Positions 38,023-45,696 of a DNA stretch of 46,915 nt are shown in pieces; the stretch's first letter is position 1; every line of letters starts with the position of its first letter. Position numbers and translations under genes: made by a program. This DNA comes from Oscillospiraceae bacterium. GTDB taxonomy: Bacteria; Bacillota; Clostridia; Oscillospirales; CAG-272. Below the pieces are notes generated by a model that saw only the letters and a list, made by a program, of their open reading frames with translations, was not told where the DNA came from and did no database searches. The stretch lies in assembly GCA_015063685.1 (NCBI GenBank), contig SVTR01000028.1, forward strand, positions 1-46,915. The letters run 5' to 3'.

Positions 38023-39705
38023 TTAGGTACATTCGGTGCAGACATATTCGGGCACCGTTCTTTCATTGATGACTGACTCGTAGAGCCGCCATCCGCCTGC
38101 GAGATTGTAGCATTCAAAGCCAAACCCTGCAAGAATGCGGCAAGCGATATAGGAGCGAAGACCGCTGTGGCAATGCACGTACACAGGCTTTTCCTTGGGA
38201 ATCTCGTCGATACGCTCACGCAACGAGTCCAGCGGAATGTGCATAAAACCGTCGATTTTACCGCGAGCCACCTCGGTGTTGGTGCGGGTATCCAGCAGGG
38301 TCACGCTTCCGTCACGTGGGAGCTTTTCCACGTCGTGCCAGAAGAACTGCCCGATCTTGCCCGTGATGACGTTTTCGGCAACAAATCCTACCATATTCAC
38401 GGGATCCTTGGCAGAGCCGAAGGGCGGCGCGTAGCAAAGCTCCAGTTCCGCAAGGTCGGTCACCTTCGCACCGAGGCGCATGGCGGTAGCGATCACGTCC
38501 ATACGCTTATCCACGCCGTCAAAGCCCACAATCTGTGCGCCGAGGATCTTGTGCGTTGCCTTATCCCACAGCACCTTGACCGACATCATGGACGCCCCGG
38601 GATAGTAGGATGCGTGGGATGCGGAATAGGTGTAGGTCTTGTCATAGTCGAGCCCTGCCGCAGCCGCGCTCTTTTCGTTCAGCCCCGTGGTGGCAACCGT
38701 CATGTCAAAGAGCTTCAGCACCGACGAGCCCTGCGTGCCCTTATATTCCGAGGGGATACCGCAGATATTGTCCGCCGCGATGCGCCCCTGCTTGTTGGCA
38801 GGGCCCGCAAGTGGAATGAAGGACGGCTCACCCGTGACAAAATTCTTGACCGCCACAGCGTCGCCCACGGCGTACACATCGGGAGCACTCGCCTGCATCC
38901 TCTCGTTCACGAGGATACTGCCGCGTTCGTTTGTTTCAATCCCGGCTGACTTGATAAAAGCAGTATCAGGGCGCACGCCTACCGACAGAAGAACCATATC
39001 CGTGTCAATGATGCCTCTGTTCAACTCCACGGTCAAGCCGTTGTCACTATCTTTAAGAGTCACCACACCGTTACCAAGGGCGAGTTTAATACCCTTCGAC
39101 TTGATGTATCTGTGCACGTCCGCCGCCATATCGAAATCAAGGGGGGCGATGAGATGGTCGGACAGTTCTACGATAGTCACGTCAAGTCCTGCGTTGGCAA
39201 GATTTTCAGCCATCTCCACGCCGATATATCCGCCGCCGACAACCACCGCCGATTTAGGATGGTTTTCCTCGATATACTGCTTGATCTTCAATGTATCGGG
39301 AATGTTTCGCAGGGTAAATACCTTGTCGCTGTCGATTCCATCGATCCTCGGACGAATGGGAGAGGCTCCCGGAGAAAGGACCAGGCTGTCGTATCGCTCG
39401 GTGTATTCCTCACCCGTTTTCAGATTTTTGACCGTAACGGTCTTGTTTTCCGTGTCAATGGCGACCGCCTCACTGAATATGCGAACGTCGATATTGAAAC
39501 GAGCCTTGAAGCTCTCGGGTGTTTGCAGAGTAAGATTTGATTTTTCTGTGATTTCACCACCGATATAATAAGGAAGTCCACAGTTTGCGAAGGAGATGAA
39601 CTCTCCACGCTCCAAAATAATGATCTCGGCTTTCTCGTCAAGCCGTCTGAGTCTGGCCGCGCAGGACGCGCCGCCTGCCACGCCTCCGATAATCAAGGTC
39701 TTCAT
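38023..39705 (-). CDS. CoA-disulfide reductase/rhodanese fusion (persulfide reductase type)
   Basis: This is a 560-residue FAD/NAD(P)H enzyme with a C-terminal rhodanese domain. The start is ATG 39705 with GGAGG 7 nt upstream. The N-terminal FAD motif is IIGGVAGGASCAARLRR. The single redox Cys42 is in NCGLPYYIGG, as in CoA-disulfide reductases rather than glutathione reductases. The NAD(P)H motif is VVGGGYIGVEMAENL and the second FAD motif is YAVGDAV. The dimerisation domain ends at about 450. The rhodanese domain follows, with Cys512 in VHCHSGLRSY. Fusions of this layout reduce CoA disulfide or CoA persulfide. The tail ends CTECT, which is unusual. Its promoter carries a CRP-type operator and has no -35 box. 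Confidence 0.92.
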   Translation of the reverse strand: MKTLIIGGVAGGASCAARLRRLDEKAEIIILERGEFISFANCGLPYYIGGEITEKSNLTLQTPESFKARFNIDVRIFSEAVAIDTENKTVTVKNLKTGEEYTERYDSLVLSPGASPIRPRIDGIDSDKVFTLRNIPDTLKIKQYIEENHPKSAVVVGGGYIGVEMAENLANAGLDVTIVELSDHLIAPLDFDMAADVHRYIKSKGIKLALGNGVVTLKDSDNGLTVELNRGIIDTDMVLLSVGVRPDTAFIKSAGIETNERGSILVNERMQASAPDVYAVGDAVAVKNFVTGEPSFIPLAGPANKQGRIAADNICGIPSEYKGTQGSSVLKLFDMTVATTGLNEKSAAAAGLDYDKTYTYSASHASYYPGASMMSVKVLWDKATHKILGAQIVGFDGVDKRMDVIATAMRLGAKVTDLAELELCYAPPFGSAKDPVNMVGFVAENVITGKIGQFFWHDVEKLPRDGSVTLLDTRTNTEVARGKIDGFMHIPLDSLRERIDEIPKEKPVYVHCHSGLRSYIACRILAGFGFECYNLAGGWRLYESVINERTVPEYVCTECT

Positions 39706-39736
39706 AAGCTTACCTCCGTTTTTCTTTTGTGGGTAT

Positions 39737-39742
39737 ATTCTA
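39737..39742 (-). promoter_or_regulatory. -10 box of the CoA-disulfide reductase operon
   Basis: Minus-strand TAGAAT at 39742-39737. The expected -35 position (CAGCGA) does not match consensus. The CRP-type site at 39764-39779 is centred 34.5 bp upstream of the inner edge of the box, near -41.5 of the predicted start site. Confidence 0.65.
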
Positions 39743-39763
39743 CCATACTTTTTCGGTCTTCGC

Positions 39764-39779
39764 TGTGACTTTTGTCACT
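39764..39779. promoter_or_regulatory. CRP/FNR-type operator, reductase side
   Basis: TGTGA-CTTTTG-TCACT is a near-perfect palindrome. Its core GTGACTTTTGTCAC is the exact reverse complement of the core of the second site at 39829-39842. Confidence 0.75.
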
Positions 39780-39814
39780 CAAGCATAGTATACCACATTT
39801 TGCGCCGCATGGCA

Positions 39815-39830
39815 ACACAAATATTTGTGT
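39815..39830. promoter_or_regulatory. 16-bp perfect palindrome overlapping the second operator
   Basis: ACACAAATATTTGTGT is a perfect palindrome between the two divergent operators and shares its last bases with the rhodanese-side operator. It could be a second regulator site, or occupancy here could exclude the activator. Confidence 0.4.
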
Positions 39831-39843
39831 GACAAAAGTCACG
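39828..39843. promoter_or_regulatory. CRP/FNR-type operator, rhodanese side
   Basis: TGTGA-CAAAAG-TCACG is centred at 39835.5, which is 34.5 bp from the 3' edge of the -10 box at 39865-39870. This is the same geometry as the reductase-side site. Confidence 0.75.
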
Positions 39844-39864
39844 GAAGAAGCACCTCCTTTGTGT

Positions 39865-39870
39865 TACAAT
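39865..39870 (+). promoter_or_regulatory. -10 box of the rhodanese gene
   Basis: TACAAT at 39865-39870. The hexamer 17 bp upstream (CGGAAG) does not match a -35 box, so the promoter probably needs the activator bound at 39828-39843. Confidence 0.65.
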
Positions 39871-39903
39871 AAAGCCGCAATCAAAACACAAGGAGGATAC
39901 AAA

Positions 39904-40224
39904 ATGAGTATTTTTAATATTTTTTCCCGCAAGGACATAAATGAGGGAGTCCGAAGCTTCCGTGAAAGCAAGAACGCAATTCTTCTCGACGTCAGAACGA
40001 GAGAGGAATACGCAAGCGGACATATTGAGGGAAGCCGAAATCTTCCGCTGGACGAGATCGACAGAGTGGATTCGGTTATAAAGGATAAAAATGCACCTCT
40101 GTACGTCCATTGCCTCAGCGGAGGACGAAGCGCACGCGCGGCGGCTTATCTGAAAGGCAAGGGATATCGGGAGGTTCATGACATCGGAGGTATTGGGGCG
40201 TACAGAGGTAAGATCGTTGTTTGA
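39904..40224 (+). CDS. Single-domain rhodanese
   Basis: This is a 106-residue sulfurtransferase. ATG at 39904 has AAGGAGG 7 nt upstream. Hallmarks are LLDVRTREEYASGHIEGSRN and the active-site loop VHCLSGGRSARAA with Cys70. Such proteins carry sulfane sulfur as a Cys persulfide. It is transcribed divergently from the reductase/rhodanese fusion and shares its operator type, which places it in the same sulfur-handling response. A 12-bp terminator hairpin follows 9 nt after the stop. Confidence 0.92.
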   Translation: MSIFNIFSRKDINEGVRSFRESKNAILLDVRTREEYASGHIEGSRNLPLDEIDRVDSVIKDKNAPLYVHCLSGGRSARAAAYLKGKGYREVHDIGGIGAYRGKIVV

Positions 40225-40232
40225 TATACAAA

Positions 40233-40263
40233 GAGGGCTGACGAAAATGACTCGTCAGCCCTC
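40233..40263 (+). terminator. Terminator of the rhodanese gene
   Basis: The 12-bp stem GAGGGCTGACGA/TCGTCAGCCCTC has a 7-nt loop and a short AT-rich tail. Confidence 0.75.
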
Positions 40264-40302
40264 AAAATTTGCGTCAGAGGAAGTAAAGAAAATCTGGATC
40301 GG

Positions 40303-40331
40303 TTGAAAAGTTCATAGAAATATGATATAAT
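40303..40331 (+). promoter_or_regulatory. Promoter of the chromate-type transporter genes
   Basis: TTGAAA (40303-40308), 17-bp spacer and TATAAT (40326-40331), about 45 bp before the start codon. Confidence 0.8.
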
Positions 40332-40377
40332 AAACTCACCGAATAAGAATTTGTAAGTTAGATAAATGGAGGCTCTT

Positions 40378-40965
40378 GTGAGGAAAACAAAAGAATGGCT
40401 TTCACTATTTCTGGCAATGCTGAAAATCGGTGTATTCACCTTTGGCGGCGGATATGCCATGATCGCTCTGCTCGAAAATGAGTTCGTAGCAAAAAAGAAA
40501 TGGCTTGAAAAAGACGAATTTTTGGACGTTGCGGCGATTGCCGAATCCACGCCCGGTCCTATTGCTATCAATGCCGCAACTTACATAGGATACAAAAACG
40601 CCGGAATTATCGGCTCAATCATTGCTACACTTGGGATTTGTATTCCGTCGTTTGTTATCATCTACACAATATCACTGTTCTTTGATGCGTTTCTTTCTTT
40701 GACTTTGGTTGCCTACGCCTTCAAGGGTATTCAGATATGCGTGGTGTATCTGATCCTTACGGCAGGGCTGAAAATGCTGAAGCAGATGAAGAAAACCGCA
40801 TTTAACATGATCATTATTTTGGTAACACTTGTTTGTATGGTCGTGTTTTCATTGTTCGCGGTGAAGTTTTCAACGATATTTTACATACTGATCAGCGGAA
40901 TCTGCGGTGTAGTGGTATATCTTCTCGGCAAAATAAGGAAGGAGAAAAAGCATGATCTATCTTGA
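40378..40965 (+). CDS. Chromate transporter family protein, first half
   Basis: This 195-residue membrane protein is of the short (one-domain) CHR family. GTG at 40378 is preferred because GGAGG lies 5 nt upstream; the in-frame ATG at 40366 overlaps that site and has none of its own. Family motifs are FTFGGGYAMIALLENEFV near the start and AESTPGPIAINAATYIGY, followed by about five membrane segments and a basic KIRKEKKHD end. In this family two half-size proteins encoded in tandem replace the fused ChrA. The real substrate in anaerobes is uncertain. Its 3' end overlaps the next gene by 14 nt. Confidence 0.85.
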   Translation: MRKTKEWLSLFLAMLKIGVFTFGGGYAMIALLENEFVAKKKWLEKDEFLDVAAIAESTPGPIAINAATYIGYKNAGIIGSIIATLGICIPSFVIIYTISLFFDAFLSLTLVAYAFKGIQICVVYLILTAGLKMLKQMKKTAFNMIIILVTLVCMVVFSLFAVKFSTIFYILISGICGVVVYLLGKIRKEKKHDLS

Positions 40966-41524
40966 ATTGTTCTTAACCTTCCTTCAGATAGGTGCATTCT
41001 CCTTTGGCGGCGGTTACGGAATGATCTCATTGATCAGAGAAAAGGTCTTGATATACGGTTGGCTTACCGAGGAAGAAATGCTCAATATGATTGCCGTAGC
41101 TGAATCCACTCCCGGACCGATAGCGGTTAATATGGCAACCTTCGTTGGCTCGGCACAAGGCGGTTTTCTCGGAGCGCTTCTTGCTACGCTTGGTGTGGTA
41201 TTACCGTCGTTTTTTATCATTCTCATAATCGCAGCTCTGGTACGAAACTTGATGAAATATGCAGGAGTAAAGGCTTTCCTCGGCGGCATCCGTCCGTGCA
41301 TTGTTGGCTTGATACTCGCAACAGCAATCACGATGTTTCTGAGTGCGGCAATCGGCTTTAGTGGCATAGGCGATACGCTTGCGATAGACTTCAATGGCAT
41401 TATCATATTTGCCATATTGATAGCAATCAGTGTCGTAGCAAAGCTTGCGCTAAAGAAAAAGCCGTCTCCGATACTGATGATAGTCATATCGGCAGGTCTT
41501 GGTATGCTGATGTATTCATTTTAG
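40952..41524 (+). CDS. Chromate transporter family protein, second half
   Basis: This is a 190-residue partner of the preceding protein. ATG 40952 overlaps the upstream gene by 14 nt, and a GGAGAAA ribosome-binding site lies in that gene. It repeats the family motifs: FSFGGGYGMISLIREKV and AESTPGPIAVNMATFVG, plus five or six membrane segments. The two halves probably form an antiparallel heterodimer, as proposed for short CHR pairs. Confidence 0.87.
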   Translation: MIYLELFLTFLQIGAFSFGGGYGMISLIREKVLIYGWLTEEEMLNMIAVAESTPGPIAVNMATFVGSAQGGFLGALLATLGVVLPSFFIILIIAALVRNLMKYAGVKAFLGGIRPCIVGLILATAITMFLSAAIGFSGIGDTLAIDFNGIIIFAILIAISVVAKLALKKKPSPILMIVISAGLGMLMYSF

Positions 41525-41566
41525 AGGCTTTGATAGGTAAATTCCAATTAGCAAGGGGTAACATAT

Positions 41567-41825
41567 ATGAATGAAGAATGCTTGATTTGCAAAGCTCCGC
41601 TTGAATACCTTGATGCTGACGAGGAAATGGAATGTGTGCTTTGCCACAAAAAACAATACAGCAAAACAAGATGTGTATCTTGCCATCATCGAAGCGATCA
41701 AATTCACGAGCGAAAAATTACATATCGATATGAAGCTGGACTCTGTGATTTGCACTCGCTCACACTTGAACAATCAGTGCAGACAGGAAAAATGTCCTTT
41801 CCACAAAAACTATACAGAGTATTAA
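41567..41825 (+). pseudogene. Decayed small Cys-rich protein gene (DUF5714-like)
   Basis: ATG at 41567 opens a frame with two zinc-knuckle-like pairs (CLICKAPLEYLDADEEMECV, then LCHKKQY). After about 35 residues the homologous-looking protein continues in the +1 frame: DVYLAIIEAIKFTSEKLHID, then ICTRSHLNNQCRQEKCPFH, stopping at 41825. The join near 41675 also seems to lack the middle of the protein. The ends resemble DUF5714-type proteins as I remember them. I read it as a gene with an internal deletion and a frameshift. Confidence 0.55.
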
Positions 41826-41893
41826 ATTTCAATTTTGCGATGTGACGTAGAGTAATTCAGCAGTTTAACGAATAGCTGTCTTTTAACGATAGG

Positions 41894-41928
41894 AAGGCAC
41901 TACACCTTGATGGGAAGTAGTGCTTTTC
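41894..41928 (+). terminator. Rho-independent terminator
   Basis: The stem GCACTAC (41897-41903) pairs with GTAGTGC (41917-41923), extended by AAG/TTT, and is followed by a T-rich run. It would end transcripts from the transporter genes and the pseudogene. Confidence 0.7.
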
Positions 41929-41986
41929 TGCATTTTGGGGTATTAAAGGCACAAAATATAGGCACCGCAAATACCGAATTGCACCA

Positions 41987-42023
41987 CGAAAGCCAAAAAG
42001 CCCTTGATTTACAAGGACTTTCG
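41987..42023. repeat. Inverted repeat in intergenic sequence
   Basis: CGAAAG (41987-41992) pairs with CTTTCG (42018-42023), and CCTTG/CAAGG form an inner stem. There is no gene here. It may be a terminator remnant; the purpose is unknown. Confidence 0.4.
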
Positions 42024-42060
42024 GCTGATTTTTAACGATAAACCATTTCACCTAACGGTG

Positions 42061-42104
42061 AAATAAAAAACAGTAGGTCGATACGATTGTATCAATCTAC
42101 TGTT
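42061..42104 (-). terminator. Terminator of the HTH/hydrolase-like gene
   Basis: On the minus strand a 16-bp stem (42104-42089 with 42084-42069; one wobble and one mismatch) follows the stop codon within 5 nt and ends in TTTTTTATTT. Confidence 0.85.
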
Positions 42105-42106
42105 CC

Positions 42107-44332
42107 TTATTGGTGTTGTACCGCCAATTTAGATGCCACCCCTAAAAAGTCAATAAAATCAAGGCTTTTTGCTTTTTCTATCTCCCCCGCTAAAGCCAAA
42201 AGGACACCATATGGTGTCCTTTGTGTTGTGCTTTCTAAATAGATGCTGGATTTTTTTTTGGTAAACTGATCAATTATATAATTGCAATTTATTATTTTTT
42301 CCGCTATTTGACCTCTTGAAAAATAATAATGGTTTGCCGCTTCGTATCCAATTGCTGCGTTTTTGTTCATCAGATCTAACATTTTTTCGGAAATAAGCAA
42401 TTCTTCCTTTGCGGCAGAGACGGCATCTGAATAGCGGCCACTGTCCCTTGCACGAATAAATCTGATTTGATTCAGGGACGATCTAAAAAGGCAATAGGTC
42501 GCTCTTGCCATGATTGCAGTTTCGCTTTCATCTTCTTCATCCAGCATATCCAAGCCGATCTCCCATTTTTTACATAGCTTTGAAAATTGCTCCTCAAAGG
42601 TGCTGAGCGGATATATCGACCTCCAGCCTTTAAGATCATCATAGGCAAAGCAGGTCATAGATGTTTTGTATCCCGTCGGCTTTTCAAACAGAAGATTAGA
42701 GGGACCCGCATTTTGCGGCCCGAAATAGAGAACATTGATATGGAACGGAAACTCTCTGAATGCCTCGACGAATTGCTTTTCCGCTTCATACAGTGTGGGA
42801 CTTTGAGTTTGACCCGTACATTTTTCGTAGAAATACCTTGCCGCCGCCACAATATTGTGACATGGATATCCACCAAGCGTCCAACTCAACAGCAGGTGTT
42901 TGACATCCTCTTTTTGAAGGCTTCTCATATGCTCTTCGACAGACGGTGAAATCGGTATTGCGGGAACGGTGGATGCCTCCCACGTGGTGTTTATCTGCAC
43001 CTTTGCTCCAACCTCTAATCCACGAGCCCTTGCTATCTTCCATTCACGGCGCGCAAGCTCTCCCGGACCGACAATGCTCATAGAATAGTCAAGGACATTA
43101 CCCTTGACTCCGCCTATCTCAAACGGAATATCCAATTCGCTCTGCGATAAGAGTATAACATCTTTGGGAAGCTGTCTAATGATATCCTCATTAAACTCAT
43201 CCCATCTCCAGCTCCACGCAAACACCTTGATGTTCCGATCTACACGCTGTGCGCCCTCCGAAAAGCAGCTTATTGTTTCGGAGATCACATCCGCAACGCT
43301 TCTACTCTTACATTTGGAACAGTTGCAAGGTTTATTCGGAAAGCCGGAATGAGAGTAGCAGTTCGTCAGATTTTCCGATCTGGTTATGGTGAAAAAGCCA
43401 CCTATCAATGGCACGGTACGGCATATCGATTCAACGGAATCCCTAAGATAATCCCGCACCTGCGGCTTGGATGTGCAGAGGCACCCTTCATCATTCTCCA
43501 CATGTCCAAGCAACTCAGGGTACTTTTTAAAAAAAGTAAGCGGCATTGAGCGCGGCTCGTTGAGATAAAGATAAAGCTTGATACCGTAGCGAGCAAGGCG
43601 CTCGGTCATTGCCCTCATTTTTTTTATGCGCTGTTCATATCCCGCTGAAACGGCAGGATCAAACGGAAAGGGGGTAAGCTGCGAGAGCACGCCCTGTGTC
43701 CAGATACCATTTATGCCAAGCGCCTGATACGCCTTTAGCTGCTCATCGGGCAAAAATTCTTCGCTATCGACGTCGAATGCGTGCTGATATAATCCGGAGA
43801 ACGCATAGATCATTCGTGTGGAAAAGCGTTCCTTGCCGGTAAATTGCAGTTTTGGAACATCATATTCAAATGCAAACGGTTGCTTGCCGGAAAAATCGAG
43901 CGATTGCATCAGCTTTTGAATTTGGCGAGTCCTTATTCTTTCTTCTTCAGTAAGCTCACGCCACGAAATTCTTTCACAGTATGGCTTATCCGATAGCTTG
44001 ACATCGAGAAAATCATCCTCACGCATAATACGCGCAAGCGTCTGTTCATCCATATCCAGCAGCTCTAATAACTGCTCGTACGGCAAAATGTGCCACATTC
44101 TGCGAATGATCGTAATATAACCGCGTCGGAGCCACAAATCACTGGGATTGTAGTCCGGCAATCCCATCTCATCGGCGGCGCGTCTTACCGTGTTAACGTC
44201 CGTCCTCAAAAGGTTTGCTATTCTTTCTATCGGTACGTATTCGTACGCACGAAAAATAAATGCTTGGTGCTTTGTCGGAAAATGCAACAAATCCAGCGCA
44301 TTATTTCCTACCGGCGGCAATGAATAAATCAT
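42107..44332 (-). CDS. Large protein with N-terminal HTH-like segments and glycoside-hydrolase-like barrel
   Basis: This is a 741-residue cytoplasmic protein without a signal peptide or membrane segments. ATG at 44332 has GAGG 6 nt upstream. Residues about 30-60 (VPIERIANLLRTDVNTVRRA) and about 83-108 look like two HTH-type helical units. Residues about 190-480 suggest a TIM barrel: ALGINGIWTQGVLSQL, YGIKLYLYLNEPRSMPL, PLIGGFFTITRSENL, KVFAWSWRWDEFNEDII. A possible zinc pair lies in CNCSKC. The last 200 residues are helical. It may be an unassigned glycoside hydrolase family or a sugar-sensing regulator built on a barrel; I cannot decide. It lies downstream of a hairpin-string repeat with an outward promoter. 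Confidence 0.8.
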   Translation of the reverse strand: MIYSLPPVGNNALDLLHFPTKHQAFIFRAYEYVPIERIANLLRTDVNTVRRAADEMGLPDYNPSDLWLRRGYITIIRRMWHILPYEQLLELLDMDEQTLARIMREDDFLDVKLSDKPYCERISWRELTEEERIRTRQIQKLMQSLDFSGKQPFAFEYDVPKLQFTGKERFSTRMIYAFSGLYQHAFDVDSEEFLPDEQLKAYQALGINGIWTQGVLSQLTPFPFDPAVSAGYEQRIKKMRAMTERLARYGIKLYLYLNEPRSMPLTFFKKYPELLGHVENDEGCLCTSKPQVRDYLRDSVESICRTVPLIGGFFTITRSENLTNCYSHSGFPNKPCNCSKCKSRSVADVISETISCFSEGAQRVDRNIKVFAWSWRWDEFNEDIIRQLPKDVILLSQSELDIPFEIGGVKGNVLDYSMSIVGPGELARREWKIARARGLEVGAKVQINTTWEASTVPAIPISPSVEEHMRSLQKEDVKHLLLSWTLGGYPCHNIVAAARYFYEKCTGQTQSPTLYEAEKQFVEAFREFPFHINVLYFGPQNAGPSNLLFEKPTGYKTSMTCFAYDDLKGWRSIYPLSTFEEQFSKLCKKWEIGLDMLDEEDESETAIMARATYCLFRSSLNQIRFIRARDSGRYSDAVSAAKEELLISEKMLDLMNKNAAIGYEAANHYYFSRGQIAEKIINCNYIIDQFTKKKSSIYLESTTQRTPYGVLLALAGEIEKAKSLDFIDFLGVASKLAVQHQ

Positions 44333-44366
44333 AATATTCCTCTATTTTTACAAAGTCAATGCTTGG

Positions 44367-44435
44367 TTATGGGTTTATCACAATACAAACAAAAAAACAA
44401 AAACGAATTAGATAATATGGCTTCAGGTCTATCAT
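44367..44435 (-). CDS. Possible 22-residue leader or membrane peptide
   Basis: ATG at 44435 has AAAGGAG 7 nt upstream, and a TATAAT box lies at 44470-44465. The peptide MIDLKPYYLIRFCFFVCIVI ends two codons later. It is hydrophobic and lies 34 nt before the HTH/hydrolase-like gene. It could be a leader peptide, a micro-membrane protein or a gene remnant. Confidence 0.3.
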   Translation of the reverse strand: MIDLKPYYLIRFCFFVCIVINP

Positions 44436-44519
44436 TTTCTCGCTCCTTTCGGGTGGTAACACACATTATACCGAAAGACTCGGGAAAGTCCAGAGGTTTT
44501 GGGAAACTTTGATAAAATA

Positions 44520-44763
44520 ATTATACCATAATTTTTAGAGTTTGTAAAGAGTGGTGTTGCGGGCAAAGCCGCAGTGATGTTATGCTTCGCATAGTCATGT
44601 AGCTCCCGTTGGTCGCAGTGATGTGATGTGTTCCTTATACACGCCCGAAGGGCACATCACAAGGCGAAGCCGTCATCACGCACGAAGTGCGCATCACGTT
44701 CCGTGCAAGCGGAACACATCGTTCCAAAAACGAAATCAGTCCATAGGACTGCTTTCGTTTTTG
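44520..44763. repeat. Hairpin-string repeat, copy 1, with outward promoter and terminator
   Basis: This is a 244-bp element. At its left edge is a minus-strand promoter: TTTACA (44548-44543), 17 bp, TATAAT (44525-44520). The middle is a series of short hairpins, several with GAA or TTC triloops (GCCC-GAA-GGGC, GGC-GAA-GCC, GCAC-GAA-GTGC), separated by GTGATG on the left and CATCAC on the right. An outer stem pairs GATGTGTTCC (44625-44634) with GGAACACATC (44711-44720). The right edge is a long AAAAACGAAA/TTTCGTTTTT terminator hairpin. The element is repeated at 45697-45943 in the same orientation. Confidence 0.85.
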
Positions 44764-44876
44764 TGTTATCTTGACAAAATAGATGCCTTGTTTCATTCTA
44801 TCAAATATTTTTTGAAGATGATTCCAATTCGCACTCGTCAATGTATATAATGGTATGATGATCAAAATTTAAAATA

Positions 44877-45602
44877 TTAGCCGTATACTTTTACTAAATC
44901 TATTATGAATTTGCAGTATTCCATAAGCGCATCCGGATGACTTTCGATATCGCAGTGATTCATTCCTTCTTCTATTCGAAGTTTATAGTCAAACTCCTCT
45001 TTTTTTAGTCTCTCAATTAGTGGCGGCATATGATTTTGGGTAAAGTAAGCATCGTTTTCGCCGTAAACGAAATAATACGGAATTTTCGGCATAAGCTTAT
45101 AAAAATCTACCGGAGAATATCTTTTCATAACAAATAAAAGATCCTCATCCTCTTCAATATGAGCCGAAAGTATCGCGCGTCTGAAATCCGGTTTGTCGAA
45201 AAAGATTTTTTTCATATCCGTAACAGCACAGTTTACAGCGCAACCTACAGCATGTCTTTTTCCGTAAACAAGATAATTAAGCGCGGTAAGTCCGCCCATG
45301 CTTCCTCCGCTCACTATAAACGGAATACTTTCATCAGCTCCGAGTCTTTCGTAAACCGCATCGATAACCTGCTCGATAAATTCGCAGGAGCTTTTACTCA
45401 TCCAAGCCCAGACACTGTAGTAAGGAAACACCCAAGCAATTCCCGCTTCTCCTAAAACTTTTGCGATTTCAGGACTCCTTTTATACATAGTCGCATCGGT
45501 ATATCCGTGAAAGCAAACGCATATAGCGCGTAGAGGAGATACGAGAGTATCTTCGTTCAAAAAAGCAAAATCGTATAGATTATTTTTGTTTATATATTTC
45601 AT
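44877..45602 (-). CDS. Alpha/beta hydrolase (esterase or peptidase-like)
   Basis: The product has 241 residues. ATG 45602 has GGAG 8 nt upstream. The catalytic triad is visible: nucleophile Ser101 in SGGSMGG, Asp184 in VYGENDAYF and His216 in GMNHCDIE. The oxyanion-hole motif HGYTDA lies at about 32-37. There is no signal peptide, so it is cytoplasmic. The fold and motif order resemble prolyl-oligopeptidase-like and acyl esterase families; the substrate cannot be told. The gene sits alone between two direct copies of the hairpin-string repeat, with a promoter from one and a terminator from the other, and has low GC. Confidence 0.87.
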   Translation of the reverse strand: MKYINKNNLYDFAFLNEDTLVSPLRAICVCFHGYTDATMYKRSPEIAKVLGEAGIAWVFPYYSVWAWMSKSSCEFIEQVIDAVYERLGADESIPFIVSGGSMGGLTALNYLVYGKRHAVGCAVNCAVTDMKKIFFDKPDFRRAILSAHIEEDEDLLFVMKRYSPVDFYKLMPKIPYYFVYGENDAYFTQNHMPPLIERLKKEEFDYKLRIEEGMNHCDIESHPDALMEYCKFIIDLVKVYG

Positions 45603-45696
45603 AAAGCTTGCTCCATAATGATTTTAGTGTTTTGAAAAAGATAGTGCATCCTTGCGGGTGATAATTCAGCCACAGTATCACTTCGCTTTCAATGAT

